Numbered from the stretch's first letter, positions 45,074-59,748 are shown. The stretch is DNA of 64,000 nucleotides from an uncultured Paracoccaceae bacterium (GCA_943787985.1 CALSOO010000005.1:496001-560000), one strand, 5' to 3'. Translations and numbers: made by a program. The notes: generated by a model not told the origin, from the sequence alone.

Positions 45074-45604
45074 TTACCCCGTCAACTCGACCCCGAAAAT
45101 AGCGTCTGCATGTTCTGACATGTAAATCCGCATCCAAGGCGTAAACGCGTCCGGCGTCTGCGCAATGCGTTTACGCACTTCGGCGTGGTGGACCCATTCG
45201 GCGGCCATGACCTCATCCGGATTCGGGGTCATGGTGAAATTATCGCCAGCATGAGCCACAAAAACATCCACGACTTCGTGTTCGATCAGGTTATCGCCGA
45301 CATCGGCGCGATATTCCAGATTCTGGCGGAAATCAGGGGCCAACCCTTTGATTCCCAATTCTTCATCCAGTCGGCGCACCGCGCAGGTCAGCGGGTCTTC
45401 ATCCCAGTCAGGGTGCGTGCAGCAGGTGTTCGCCCACAGACCCGGCGTGTGGTATTTTCCCAGAGCGCGCTGTTGCAACAACATCTCGGGACCGCGCAGC
45501 ACAAACACGGACACGGCCTTGTGGCGCAGGCCCTTTTGATGGGCCTCCAGCTTTTCGACGGGAACAAGAACCCCGTCAACCCACGCAGGGATCATAATGC
45601 TCAT
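45074..45604 (-). CDS. idi: Idi, isopentenyl-diphosphate delta-isomerase (type 1)
   Basis: A 176-residue Nudix-fold isomerase converting IPP to DMAPP. Active-site region ANTCCTHPDWDEDPLTCAVRRLDEELGI contains the catalytic Cys and Nudix Glu residues. Last gene of bchG-MFS-bchP-idi, overlapping bchP by 4 bp. Together with dxs and crtE it raises isoprenoid supply for pigments. Confidence 0.94.
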   Translation of the reverse strand: MSIMIPAWVDGVLVPVEKLEAHQKGLRHKAVSVFVLRGPEMLLQQRALGKYHTPGLWANTCCTHPDWDEDPLTCAVRRLDEELGIKGLAPDFRQNLEYRADVGDNLIEHEVVDVFVAHAGDNFTMTPNPDEVMAAEWVHHAEVRKRIAQTPDAFTPWMRIYMSEHADAIFGVELTG

Positions 45605-46785
45605 ACGCGTTCTGCTTTCACCAAACCTGTCAAATGCGCCATATTCTTAATCCCGATTTTCAGATGAGCCAAGGGGCGCGCTTTGACCAAACGTTTGTTC
45701 ATATAGGCTTCAAAGGTCAACCGTTGCACGTCGATGTCGTGGCACAACGATACAAAGCGTTCACGCCGGTCATCAGAGCGGTAATAGGCATTCTGCATTG
45801 ATGCCAAGACGCGGAACACTGTCTTGTGCTCGCGCATGAACAATTTGCGCGCCAGACGCAGGTCTTTGACGCGACCCGATGCAAGGGTCGCAGCGCAGGC
45901 CGTGGCCGCCACGCGCCCACCCACCATCGCATAATAAATCCCCTCGCCAGAAGACGGCGCCACAACGCCAGCCGCATCCCCCGCCAACACAACGTCCTTG
46001 CCATTGTCCCAGCAATCCAGAGGTTTAAGCGGAATTGGCGCGCCTTCTTTGCGCAGGGTCTCGCAGTGCTCAAGACCAGAGGCGACACGCAACGCAGCCG
46101 TCGCCGCCTTAAGGTTCACAGAGGACAATTCAGAGCCCATCCCGACGCTGGCGCTGTCGCCGTGTGGAAACACCCAGCCGTAAAAATCAGGGCTGATCGC
46201 GCCGTCATAGATCACGTCGCAACGGGCGGGATCGTAGATATCCGTCTTGGGCGGCGCTTTGATGATCTCGTGGTAGGCAAAGACCAACGGGATCTTGTCG
46301 GCGTCTTTGACCTCGGCCAGGCCCACGCGGGACTTCGCGCCATCCGCGCCAATGACCAGCTTGCAGGGCAGTTCACGTTCTTCTTGGGTCTCCTTGTCGC
46401 GGTAGATCACGACAGGCGTGCCGTTCGGACGCGCGATGCGCACAAAGGTTCCCGTGAAATATTCGGCACCCGCTTCGACCGCGCGGGCGCGCAGGAAGGG
46501 GTCAAAGTCCTTGCGATCCACCATCCCGACAAATCCGTTTTCGATTGGAATGTCGACGTGCCGTCCGGAAGGGGCAATCATGCGGGCGGTGTTGACCTTG
46601 GCGACCAATTGTTCGTCTTTGATGTGGAAGTCTTCCATCAAACGTGGCGGGATCGCCCCTCCGCAGGGTTTGATCCGGCCTTCACGGTCCAGCAACGCCA
46701 CAGAGTGGCCAGAACGCACCAGATCTTCGGCCGCTGTCGCCCCTGACGGGCCACCTCCAACAACAACTACATCAAACATTTTCAT
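45601..46785 (-). CDS. bchP: BchP, geranylgeranyl bacteriochlorophyll reductase
   Basis: A 394-residue flavoprotein reducing the geranylgeranyl tail to phytyl. FAD motif VVVGGGPSGATAAEDL at residues 7-22, then GRIKPCGGAIPPRL, and the second FAD motif VVLAGDAAGVVAPSSGEGIYYAM. 4-bp overlaps with the MFS gene upstream and idi downstream. Confidence 0.96.
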   Translation of the reverse strand: MKMFDVVVVGGGPSGATAAEDLVRSGHSVALLDREGRIKPCGGAIPPRLMEDFHIKDEQLVAKVNTARMIAPSGRHVDIPIENGFVGMVDRKDFDPFLRARAVEAGAEYFTGTFVRIARPNGTPVVIYRDKETQEERELPCKLVIGADGAKSRVGLAEVKDADKIPLVFAYHEIIKAPPKTDIYDPARCDVIYDGAISPDFYGWVFPHGDSASVGMGSELSSVNLKAATAALRVASGLEHCETLRKEGAPIPLKPLDCWDNGKDVVLAGDAAGVVAPSSGEGIYYAMVGGRVAATACAATLASGRVKDLRLARKLFMREHKTVFRVLASMQNAYYRSDDRRERFVSLCHDIDVQRLTFEAYMNKRLVKARPLAHLKIGIKNMAHLTGLVKAERV

Positions 46786-48083
46786 TCTCCTGGCATCATC
46801 GCAGCACCACGTGGTGCATCGGAATTCGAAGCTGTGAGGCGCATGGCCAGAACAGCAGCAATTAAAAAGACAAACCCTTCGGTCGCAAAAACAGTGCCAT
46901 AGGCGATCGCATCAGAGCTCGACACCAATCGCATTACATCGACCATGGCGGTGCCGATGAATGATCCAAGGCCAAAGGCAATCGCTTGGGCCGCGCCAAA
47001 CAGCCCCATGCGCAACCCTTCCTGACTTTGGTCGCCCTCTCCCGCCAAGCGCATCATCGCGCCAATGGCCGCGACGGCAAATGATCCGTTCGCCAGCCCC
47101 AGAACAAAGACATTCGCGCCCAGCGGCCACACCGCAGCTTGGGTTCCACCGTAAGCCATGCCCATCAACGCCATCCCAGACAGCACACATCCGCCAACGA
47201 CCCAGACCCGCAAAGGCACCGTGACCCAGCGCGCCAAAAGCGTGCCGGAAAGCAAAACGGCCAACATTCCTACCAGTGCACCGGCGTGGTGCATCCCGCC
47301 AAGGGCCGTGCTTTGGCCCACTGTCAGCCCGAACACATGCCCCGCAAAAGGCTCAAGGATCAGATCCTGCAAGTTGTACGCCAACATCGACGCAAAAACG
47401 AAAGTGGTGAACAAACGCACGCGGGTGTCCGACCAAAGGGTGCGCACGACATCTGCAAAACGGGCCTCGCTTTTGGGTTTCTGACGCAGTGCAGGGCCGC
47501 GTTCCTGCCCCCAAACCCCGGCGATACTCAGCAGCATCGCGATCATGCCAACCCCGCATGCAACTTGCACCAAACGTGTGTGGGTATAAGGGTCCAGCAA
47601 TTGTCCCGCTGTGATCCCGGTCGCCGCCAGTCCGAAAATCATCATAATCCACACAAGGCTGCCGGCCGCAGCCTGTCGGTCCTGCGCGACCCGCGCCGCC
47701 AGCAACGCTAGCAAATTGGTCCCTGCCGCCCCGATCCCAAGTCCGATCAACAAGAACGCCGGAATCGCCGCAAGAATGCCATAGGTGGCGTTCTGCGCCA
47801 TAACGCCGACGGACAAAGCCGCACAAATCGCGCCCAAGGCCAGCAATGCAACTCCGCCCAAAATCCATGGCGTCCGCCGCCCGCCTTGATCCGCGCTGTG
47901 CCCGAAACGGGGGCGTAAAAACTGGGTGCCATAATAGAGTGACACCAAAAGGCCCGGCAAAATCGCGGGCATCGCCAACTCGACCACCATCACACGGTTT
48001 ATTGTGGCCGTTGTCAGAACAACCACAGACCCCAGCGCCATTTGCACAAGGCCAAGGCGCGCAATGCCAAACCAACCCATCAT
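46782..48083 (-). CDS. PucC/LhaA-family MFS protein (BCH transporter family, between bchG and bchP)
   Basis: A 433-residue, 12-span membrane protein of the PucC family (the ORF428/BchG-BchP intergenic type). VLTTATINRVMVVELAMPAILPGLLVSLYYGTQFLRPRFGHSADQGGRRTPWILGG and AYNLQDLILEPFAGHVFGLTVGQ are typical. Thought to move or hand over bacteriochlorophyll during antenna assembly. Start: ATG at 48083 (overlapping the bchG stop by 4 bp) although the frame stays open to 48260 inside bchG. Confidence 0.92.
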   Translation of the reverse strand: MMGWFGIARLGLVQMALGSVVVLTTATINRVMVVELAMPAILPGLLVSLYYGTQFLRPRFGHSADQGGRRTPWILGGVALLALGAICAALSVGVMAQNATYGILAAIPAFLLIGLGIGAAGTNLLALLAARVAQDRQAAAGSLVWIMMIFGLAATGITAGQLLDPYTHTRLVQVACGVGMIAMLLSIAGVWGQERGPALRQKPKSEARFADVVRTLWSDTRVRLFTTFVFASMLAYNLQDLILEPFAGHVFGLTVGQSTALGGMHHAGALVGMLAVLLSGTLLARWVTVPLRVWVVGGCVLSGMALMGMAYGGTQAAVWPLGANVFVLGLANGSFAVAAIGAMMRLAGEGDQSQEGLRMGLFGAAQAIAFGLGSFIGTAMVDVMRLVSSSDAIAYGTVFATEGFVFLIAAVLAMRLTASNSDAPRGAAMMPGE

Positions 48084-48982
48084 CCCGCCATCCCCCGCAA
48101 GGCAAAGGCGGTGATCATCATGCCGCTGACATAAAGCAACACGCCCGTGCCGTTGTACCAAGGCGCTTTGGCCTTGGGGTCTTTGAACATCACGCTCATG
48201 GCCCAGAATTGCACCAGCAGAACAGCCGCAACGCCCAAAGCGTGCAGCGGCTTGCCCCATGAGAACAGCAGCCCGATCACCGCGATCTGGGGTAGGGTCA
48301 TCACAAAGCAGGCAACTTTGGCGGCCTTCACAGGTCCCAGCGTCACGGGCAAGGAATTGACGCCCATCTGGCGATCCCCTTCCAAAGCTTTGAAATCATT
48401 CAACGTCATGATCCCGTGCGCGCCCAGACCATATAGAACGGCAATAAGGACAACCGGTATCGACGGGGCACCTGCGCTCAGCACGGCAGCGCCGGTGAAC
48501 CAAGGCAAAGTCTCATAACTTAGTCCGACCAAGCCGGGCCCCCACCAGCCCGACCGCTTGAGGCGGACAGGTTCTGCGGAATAGGCCCACGCGGCCAGCA
48601 CGCCAGCGATGGTGGCGGCAAAGCCCCATGGCCCCAACTGCCAGCCGACCATCAAGGACAACGCCGACATGGCCAACGCAATGTACAAACCCCACCGCCC
48701 CGGAATGCGGCCCGAGGGAATCGGGCGGTCCGGCTCGTTGATCGCGTCCACATGCCGGTCACACCAATCGTTGGCGGCTTGGGACATGCCACACACCACA
48801 GGACCCGCAAGCAACACGCCCAGCACAACCAAAGACCATTGGCCTACCGGGGACGCTCCCGAAGAGATCAATCCGCAGACATAGGCCCACATCGGCGGGA
48901 ACCAAGTGATCGGCTTGATCAGACGCAGGGCCGCTGAGGGCTCTGGATATCGACGCAGTTGTATGGAAGTTGTTACAGACAT
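48080..48982 (-). CDS. bchG: BchG, bacteriochlorophyll a synthase
   Basis: A 300-residue UbiA-type prenyltransferase with about eight membrane spans, esterifying bacteriochlorophyllide a with geranylgeranyl diphosphate. The two Asp-rich motifs are NDWCDRHVDAINEPDRPIPSGRIP and NDFKALEGDRQMGVNSLPV. First gene of its operon, with a PpsR-type site starting 3 bp upstream of the ATG. Confidence 0.95.
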   Translation of the reverse strand: MSVTTSIQLRRYPEPSAALRLIKPITWFPPMWAYVCGLISSGASPVGQWSLVVLGVLLAGPVVCGMSQAANDWCDRHVDAINEPDRPIPSGRIPGRWGLYIALAMSALSLMVGWQLGPWGFAATIAGVLAAWAYSAEPVRLKRSGWWGPGLVGLSYETLPWFTGAAVLSAGAPSIPVVLIAVLYGLGAHGIMTLNDFKALEGDRQMGVNSLPVTLGPVKAAKVACFVMTLPQIAVIGLLFSWGKPLHALGVAAVLLVQFWAMSVMFKDPKAKAPWYNGTGVLLYVSGMMITAFALRGMAG

Positions 48983-48984
48983 GT

Positions 48985-49002
48985 GTAAACTATGCCTTAC
49001 AC
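48985..49002. promoter_or_regulatory. PpsR/CrtJ-type operator before bchG
   Basis: Exact TGT-N12-ACA (tgtaaactatgccttaca) directly upstream of the bchG start codon (48982, minus strand). No second exact partner was found; tgtcccgtcagtttcaat at about 49021 is an imperfect neighbour. Confidence 0.7.
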
Positions 49003-49346
49003 TTTGAGTCGGCGCAAGTCTGTCCCGTCAGTTTCAATGTATGATGTCTGGGTCAGCCGCGGGACCCTAACGGGCAGCGTATTCCCAAAGCGGATCAACA
49101 GCCCCCAATTGGGCCGAGCGCGCTGTCATTGCGTCCTGATCCCGCAGAAGTCCGAGGCCTTGCATTTGGCCCAATAGACCGTTGCGCCGCGTGGTGGCGC
49201 GCTCAACCTCGTCAAAAGGGTGAAGTGAATTTTGCGATTTGGGAAGGATTGCCAAAATCGCCACCTGAACGCGCCTTGCGCATTGGCACCCACTGTCCAA
49301 AACAACTAGAAAACAGCGCAACCCCCAATAGACAGGCCGAAACGCA
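49003..49346. other. Spacer between ppsR and bchG with a possible truncated ORF
   Basis: This 344-bp stretch has no clear gene. On the minus strand a frame ending at 49067 (...VERATTRRNGLLGQMQGLGLLRD...DPLWEYAAR) has coding-like codons and may be the tail of a decayed or very short gene; an internal ATG would give 32 residues. No start, ribosome site or family is evident, and I saw no terminator after ppsR. Confidence 0.3.
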
Positions 49347-50756
49347 TCAGGGACGGTCAAGCAAACCGAATTTACGCAGTTTGACATAAAGGCTTTGACG
49401 CGAAAGGCCCAACATTTCAGCCGCCGCGACGCGGTTGTTTTTGGTCAGGGCCACAGCCGTTTCGATACACATCTTTTCAACGACATCCGTGGTTTGCGCC
49501 ACGATTTCCTTCAAAGACGCAGAGCCGACCAGTTCAACAACCTTGCGGTTTGCTTCACTGCCAGACCCTGTATCACCCTGACGCAACGACGCCGCGCGGG
49601 TCGTGTCGCGCAGGATCAAACCGATGCCCGGGTGGTTCGGATCCTCGATGCGGGTCGTGGAAATTTCAACAGGAACCGCAGACCCAAGGCGATTGACGAC
49701 CTTGGTGCCATACATTCGCATTTGACTGCCGCGTTCGGCGTTGTCCGTCAGAACACCAAGGTCAATCTGACCGCGCGCCAAGAAATCACCAAGGCTTTTG
49801 CCGACAAGATCGCCAAGATGACCCGCCCCGACAAGGTCCATAAAGCCGTCATTCACAGAGGCAATAACGCCTTTGGGGTCGGTGAAACAAATCGCGTCGC
49901 CGCTGTTGCGGAACAAGGCGGCCGCCTGAACCGAGGTCGCATCGGTGCCAGCGTCGCCTTTGGTCTTGCCCAGCAAACGGCACATCAAAATGCGCTGTCC
50001 ACGGGCGCGGAACACAGTCGGGTTCACTTGCAACTCTTCGCCGCTGCGTTTGATGCGCATCGTCACGCGCGCGCCATCTTCGTTCAATGTGGCGTTGACC
50101 AGTGTTTCCAACAACTCCTCGCCCGAGCGTTCGGTTGCGAGGGTGTGGAACTGACAACCGACCAGGCTTTCGACCTTCATCCCGAACAGCTCTGCGGCGG
50201 CGGGGTTGGCATCTTCAAGGCGACCGGACTGGGTGGATACAAACACAACAGGCTCTGGCACCTGAGACATCAACACGCGGTAGCGCGCATCAAACTCACG
50301 GCGGGTTTCAAAGCCCTGCTCCAGCGCGATCTGCGCCTGAACCAACTGTTGCTGCGTCTCAGCAATCGGGCGCAAGTCGCGGCCCAATAGCAAAACCGCA
50401 TTCTCATAGCCGAAACGGTGGAATGTGTAGCGAACCGGGTACTGCCACGCCTGCGCCTCGCAATGGTTCAGCTCCAAGGAACGCTCCGGCAGCTTACCCT
50501 CAAGGTAAGGACGATGCGCGCCCTCGAATTTTTCGATGCTCTCGACAGTCAGGAAGTCCAGCACAGAGCGGCCCTCCCAATGGCTCAAATCCCCGAAACT
50601 GGCCGTGGTTTTGTTCACCACCACCGACAGGATGATCCGTTCGGCGGAGACGACCAAAGCAATATCAGACGCCGCACCGATGATGCTGCTGAGGAACTCC
50701 GGCTCGATCAGAGGAACGGACCCGCTGGTCCAGAACGTGCTGCCACCTGTGGTCAT
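49347..50756 (-). CDS. ppsR: PpsR/CrtJ, redox-responsive repressor of photosynthesis genes
   Basis: A 469-residue regulator with an N-terminal PAS-like region, two further PAS domains (about 155-260 and 275-390) and a C-terminal Fis-type HTH (VALTKNNRVAAAEMLGLSRQSLYVKLRKFGL, 436-466). It binds TGT-N12-ACA and represses bch, crt and antenna genes under oxygen; ten such sites occur in the window. Cys259 and Cys430 lie where redox-active Cys residues are reported in Rhodobacter PpsR (inferred by position). Overlaps ppaA by 4 bp. Confidence 0.96.
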   Translation of the reverse strand: MTTGGSTFWTSGSVPLIEPEFLSSIIGAASDIALVVSAERIILSVVVNKTTASFGDLSHWEGRSVLDFLTVESIEKFEGAHRPYLEGKLPERSLELNHCEAQAWQYPVRYTFHRFGYENAVLLLGRDLRPIAETQQQLVQAQIALEQGFETRREFDARYRVLMSQVPEPVVFVSTQSGRLEDANPAAAELFGMKVESLVGCQFHTLATERSGEELLETLVNATLNEDGARVTMRIKRSGEELQVNPTVFRARGQRILMCRLLGKTKGDAGTDATSVQAAALFRNSGDAICFTDPKGVIASVNDGFMDLVGAGHLGDLVGKSLGDFLARGQIDLGVLTDNAERGSQMRMYGTKVVNRLGSAVPVEISTTRIEDPNHPGIGLILRDTTRAASLRQGDTGSGSEANRKVVELVGSASLKEIVAQTTDVVEKMCIETAVALTKNNRVAAAEMLGLSRQSLYVKLRKFGLLDRP

Positions 50757-51523
50757 GCGCGGCGCCGTTCTTTGATCCGGCGCTCAAAGAGCCCGACCAC
50801 CTCGGCCAAATTACATGTCAAAATGTCAACGCCTTCTGCTTCTTTTTGTCCTTCGATCTCTGCAACGATTGGCCCGCCAAGGGCGAACACAGGTGCGGAT
50901 CCTGGGGCATTTCGGATAATTTGTACGGTTTTCAGCACAGATGCAAGGGTTGCACCTGTGGAGGACGTGAACATCACGATGTCGGGACGCTCAACCAAGG
51001 CGCGGGCCGCAATATCGGCGGACGTTTCACCCACCGAAACATGCGCGGCAAACCCCAAACGCCCCATTTGGGCAGAGATCAAAGTGCCGCCCAGAAAATG
51101 TTGTTCATTCTCCGGAACGACGACCAAAACATTTCCGCGATTCTGAAGGACAGTGTTACCTCTTGCGACATGGGAGACCAAAGACTGCAAACGCATGCCG
51201 GCAATGGTCACGGTCGCAAAGCTTTCTTCGTCACGCATCCAGTAGTCGCCCATGATCCGTGCCGCCGCCGGCACATAAGCAGCCAGCAGTTGGGTGTCAG
51301 ATACATAAGCACGGCGCATGGTGTCGTGGATTTCTTCAGCGTCAAAAGGATCAATACCTTTGATACGCTCTAACAGGTCGTCAAGGACAGGCATCCGCAT
51401 CCCGCTACGGGATACAGGCTTGCGGGCCTGAAGCTCCGCAATCACTTGGGTCACAACGTCATCATTCGGGTCCAATGCGAACCCGGAGCCGTCGTTCGAG
51501 TGTGGATAATCATCGTGCGTCAT
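50753..51523 (-). CDS. ppaA: PpaA/AerR, cobalamin-binding antirepressor
   Basis: A 256-residue B12-binding-domain protein that modulates PpsR/CrtJ in response to light and redox. The C-terminal Rossmann-like part carries VVVPENEQHFLGGTLISAQM; His142 in EQHFLG corresponds to the cobalamin-ligating His reported for AerR. STGATLAS and FALGGPIV follow. Upstream of, and coupled to, ppsR; divergent from bchF. Confidence 0.94.
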   Translation of the reverse strand: MTHDDYPHSNDGSGFALDPNDDVVTQVIAELQARKPVSRSGMRMPVLDDLLERIKGIDPFDAEEIHDTMRRAYVSDTQLLAAYVPAAARIMGDYWMRDEESFATVTIAGMRLQSLVSHVARGNTVLQNRGNVLVVVPENEQHFLGGTLISAQMGRLGFAAHVSVGETSADIAARALVERPDIVMFTSSTGATLASVLKTVQIIRNAPGSAPVFALGGPIVAEIEGQKEAEGVDILTCNLAEVVGLFERRIKERRRA

Positions 51524-51595
51524 TTAGATTCGCCCGTCCATAAGGAAGCCAGCACCGATACGCCCTGCGCACACAAGAAACATCAATGAACTGAC

Positions 51596-51613
51596 TGTCT
51601 AGTTTAACCTACA
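51596..51613. promoter_or_regulatory. PpsR/CrtJ-type operator 1 upstream of ppaA
   Basis: Exact TGT-N12-ACA (tgtctagtttaacctaca), only 3 bp from the next site, so their centres are 21 bp apart (two helical turns). Suggests autoregulation of ppaA-ppsR. Confidence 0.82.
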
Positions 51614-51616
51614 GGT

Positions 51617-51634
51617 TGTCAATTTATTTTGACA
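51617..51634. promoter_or_regulatory. PpsR/CrtJ-type operator 2 upstream of ppaA
   Basis: Exact TGT-N12-ACA (tgtcaatttattttgaca), paired with the site at 51596. Confidence 0.82.
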
Positions 51635-51756
51635 CCTCAATGCGGGGAAATTCCATCATTTTTATCTATTTTACTACGTTTGACGGAATTTTGAGCAACT
51701 AGACGCCAATCCAGCTGCCTATCAAAACTTACAGTCAGGTTAATTTTTGACCTGAG

Positions 51757-51774
51757 TGTAACTTTTAATTGACA
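51757..51774. promoter_or_regulatory. PpsR/CrtJ-type operator upstream of bchF
   Basis: Exact TGT-N12-ACA (tgtaacttttaattgaca), 58 bp before the bchF start. Expected to control the long bchFNBHLM-lhaA-puh transcript. Confidence 0.82.
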
Positions 51775-51832
51775 CTTTTCCTCCTCCGCACGTACCCTAG
51801 GGACAGATCAAAAGATCGGAAGGTTCCCATCC

Positions 51833-55209
<3,377 letters not shown>

Positions 55210-55220
<11 letters not shown>

Positions 55221-58200
55221 TGCAGCCATAAACGGGCGGTTGCCCGGCTACAGGTTTGTGATCCTCACGTTGGACAGCCATGCGGCGGGTCCTGCCAATC
55301 GCGCTATCGAGACGTTGAGCCAGGATTACCCCGGCTTACATCTTTCTGTTCATGCGGCCGCGGAATGGGGCGAAAACCCTGACGCTTTTGAAGCCGCCCG
55401 CGAGGCCGTACAGACCGGTGATATTATCGTATCCAACCTGTTGTTCCTTGAAGAGCATGTTGCCCGAATTCTGCCCCATCTTGAAGCCCGTCGTGACGCC
55501 TGTGATGCCATGATTGGCGTTATCGCCGATGCCTCTATCGTCAAGCTGACCAAGATGGGTGGTTTGGACATGATGTCCCCGCAGTCCGGTGCGATGAAGT
55601 TGATGAAGCGTTTGCGCGGCACGTCCAAGCCGTCATCGAGTGATGGTCAAAAGAAGATGGCGATGTTGCGCCGTTTGCCCAAGATTTTGAAGTTCATCCC
55701 CGGAAAGTCCCAAGACCTGCGCACGTGGTTCGTAACCATGCAGTATTGGTTGGGCGGCTCTGACGACAATGTCGATGCAATGATCCGCAATTTGCTGAAC
55801 CGTTATTCCAAAGATACCGGATGGCTCAAACATCCCGAAGCGGCCGCCCCGATCGAATATCCTGACGTTGGGTTGTATCACCCTGACGTCGCGGGCCGCA
55901 TCACCACCGATATCGCCGATTTGCCGCGCCCTGAAAATCCGGTGGCCACTGTCGGTCTGTTGATGATGCGCTCTTATGTTCTGAGCTCTGATACGGCCCA
56001 TTATGACGCGGTGATCCGCACCTTCGAGGCGCGCGGTTTGCGCGTTATCCCAAGCTTTGCAGGTGGTTTGGACGGACGTCCTGCAATCGACAATTACTTC
56101 AGCGATGCCAACGGTTCCAAAATTGATGCGATGGTCTCCCTCACTGGCTTTAGCCTTGTCGGTGGCCCTGCCTATAACGACAATGATGCCGCCGTTGAGG
56201 TCCTCAAAAAGCTCGATATTCCCTACATTGCCGCCCACCCGCTGGAATTTCAGACGTTGGGCCAATGGGCGGACGCCGCCCAAGGGTTGGGCCCCATCGA
56301 AACCACGATGCTGGTGGCCTTGCCCGAGTTGGACGGCGCAACCTGCCCCACGGTCTTTGGCGGTCGTTTGGGCCCCGAAGGGTGTCAGGGCTGCGCCCAC
56401 GCGTGCACGTCCACCGATCAGTCCAAAGCCATGGTGCCTTGCTTTGAGCGCATTGACAGCCTGGCCGAAAAAACCTTGCGTTTGGCCAAATTGCGTCAGC
56501 GCAAGAACGTCGACAAAAAGGTCGGCATCGTGTTGTTCGGCTTTCCGCCCAATGCGGGCGCCGCCGGAACCGCCGCCTATCTCAGCGTTTTCGAGAGCTT
56601 GTTCAACACCCTCCACGAGATGAAGCGCCAAGGGTATACTCTGGATGTGCCCGAAGACGTCGATGCCCTGCGCGAAGCCGTTTTGGGTGGCAATTCCAAG
56701 CAATACGGCCAAGAGGCCAACGTCGCCGATCACGTGGATGCGGACACGATCGTGCGCACCACCCCACCATTGGCCGCCATTGAAGCCGTTTGGGGCCCCG
56801 CCCCCGGTCGCGTTCAATCTGACGGGCGCGGTGTGTTTGTTCTGGGCAAGCATTTTGGCAATATCTTTGTCGGTCTTCAGCCCGCGTTTGGCTATGAAGG
56901 CGACCCGATGCGGTTGCTGTTCGAGCGCGGCTTTGCCCCGACGCACGCATTCGCCACCTTCTATTTGTGGCTGCGCAACACCTACTGCGCCGATGCGGTT
57001 CTACATTTCGGCATGCACGGCGCCTTGGAATTCATGCCAGGCAAACAATCGGGCCTTGGGGCGCGCGACTGGCCGGATCGTTTGATCGGCGAAATGCCCA
57101 ATATCTACCTGTATGCGTCCAACAACCCTTCCGAGGCCTCATTGGCCAAGCGCCGTTCCGGTGCGGTGATCATCACCCATCTGACGCCGCCCTTGTCCAC
57201 CGCAGGGTTGTACAAAGGTCTGGCCGAACTCAAGGACAGCCTCACGCGCTGGCGCAACACGGCAGAGGAGTCTTACGAGCATTCCGAACTTGCCGATCTG
57301 ATCGCCGAGCAAGCCGAAGCTGTGGATATGGGCGGCATCGCCCCGGATCAATTGTGGCTCAAGCTGCTGGAAACCGAAGACGCCCTGATCCCCGACGGGC
57401 TCCACATTGTTGGCAATCCGCTCAGCGATGATGCGCGCCGTGAATACCTTGGGCTGATGGATATTCCTGACGCCGAAACCCACGCGCGGCTGGATCACCT
57501 GCTGCAACAGGAAACCGAACTTGGTGGCCTGATGAACGCATTGGACGGACGCTTTACCCCGCCTGTTGCCGGTGGTGATCTGATCCGCAGCGCCGACATT
57601 CTGCCAACGGGGCGCAATATCCACGCCTTTGACCCCTTCCGCATGCCCACCGAATTTGCCTGCCGCGACGGCGCGAAACAGGCGCAGCTTTTGCTGGACA
57701 CACACCCGACATTGCCACGGTCTGTCGCGCTGGTGCTCTGGGGCAGCGACAACATCAAGTCCGACGGCGGCCCGATTGCACAAGCTCTGGCGCTGATGGG
57801 GTGCAAGCCGCGCTTTGACAGCTTTGGGCGTTTGGGCGGGGCCGATCTGATCCCCCTCGAAGAGCTTGGCCGCCCCCGCGTTGACGTCATCATGACCTTG
57901 TCTGGTATCTTCCGCGACTTGTTGCCTTTGCAAACACGGATGCTGGCCGAAGCCGCCCTGAAATGCGCCGAAGCGGACGAACCGGTCGCGCAGAACTTTA
58001 TCCGCGCCCACGCGCTGGAATACGCCGAAAAGATGGGCGTCGACATGAAAGTTGCCGCCCTGCGCGTGTTCTCGAACGCTGAAGGCGCCTATGGCTCGAA
58101 CGTCAATTCCCTGGTGGACAGTTCTGCCTTTGGGGATGAAGACGAACTGGCCGACGCCTATGAAGCCCGCAAAAGTTTCGCGTATGGCACCGATGGCAAA

Positions 58201-58778
58201 GCCGCGCACAACCCGGCCTTGTTGCAAAAGGCGTTGGCGGATGTGGAACTGGCCTATCAGAACCTTGAATCTGTCGAACTCGGCGTCACCACCGTTGATC
58301 ACTATTTCGACACGTTGGGCGGGATCGCCCGCGCTGTGAAACGCGCCAGAGGGACCGACGCGGCTGTCTACATCGGAGATCAAACCCGTGGGACCGGCAA
58401 AGTGCGCACTTTGAAAGACCAAGTGGCGCTGGAAACCCGCAGCCGTTCCATCAACCCGAAGTTTTTCGAAGGCCTGCTCAAGCACGGCTCCGAAGGGGTG
58501 CGCCAGTTGGAGGCCACCGTCACCAACACCATGGGGTGGTCCGCGACGACGGGCCAAGTGGATGAATGGGTGTACCAGCGCATCTCGGAAACCTTTGTTC
58601 TGGACGAGGACATGCGCAAGCGCCTCGCCGATTTGAACCCGACCGCATCGTCGCGCATGGCCAACCGTTTGTTGGAAGCCAACGATCGCAACTACTGGTC
58701 ACCAGACGCAGAAACCCTCGCAGCCCTGCAAGACGCAGCGGATGCTTTGGAAGACAAACTCGAAGGGATTGCAGCAGA

Positions 58779-58782
<4 letters not shown>
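55210..58782 (+). CDS. bchH: BchH, magnesium chelatase catalytic subunit
   Basis: A 1190-residue porphyrin-binding subunit that inserts Mg into protoporphyrin IX with BchI and BchD. N-terminal [20 protein letters not shown] and the cobaltochelatase-like core [18 protein letters not shown] and [15 protein letters not shown] are typical. Start ATG 55210, 11 bp inside the bchB end with AAAGG upstream; earlier in-frame ATGs lie deeper in bchB. The stop overlaps a 24-codon ORF. Confidence 0.97.

Positions 58783-59748
<966 letters not shown>

Larger units (their letters stand above)
51524..51832. promoter_or_regulatory. Divergent ppaA-ppsR / bchF control region
   Basis: An AT-rich 309-bp spacer with three PpsR-type sites, two near the ppaA side and one near bchF. 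A separate perfect inverted repeat TCAGGT-N9-ACCTGA (51735-51755) lies just left of the third site and overlaps no known consensus I can name. No coding frame seen. Confidence 0.75.
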
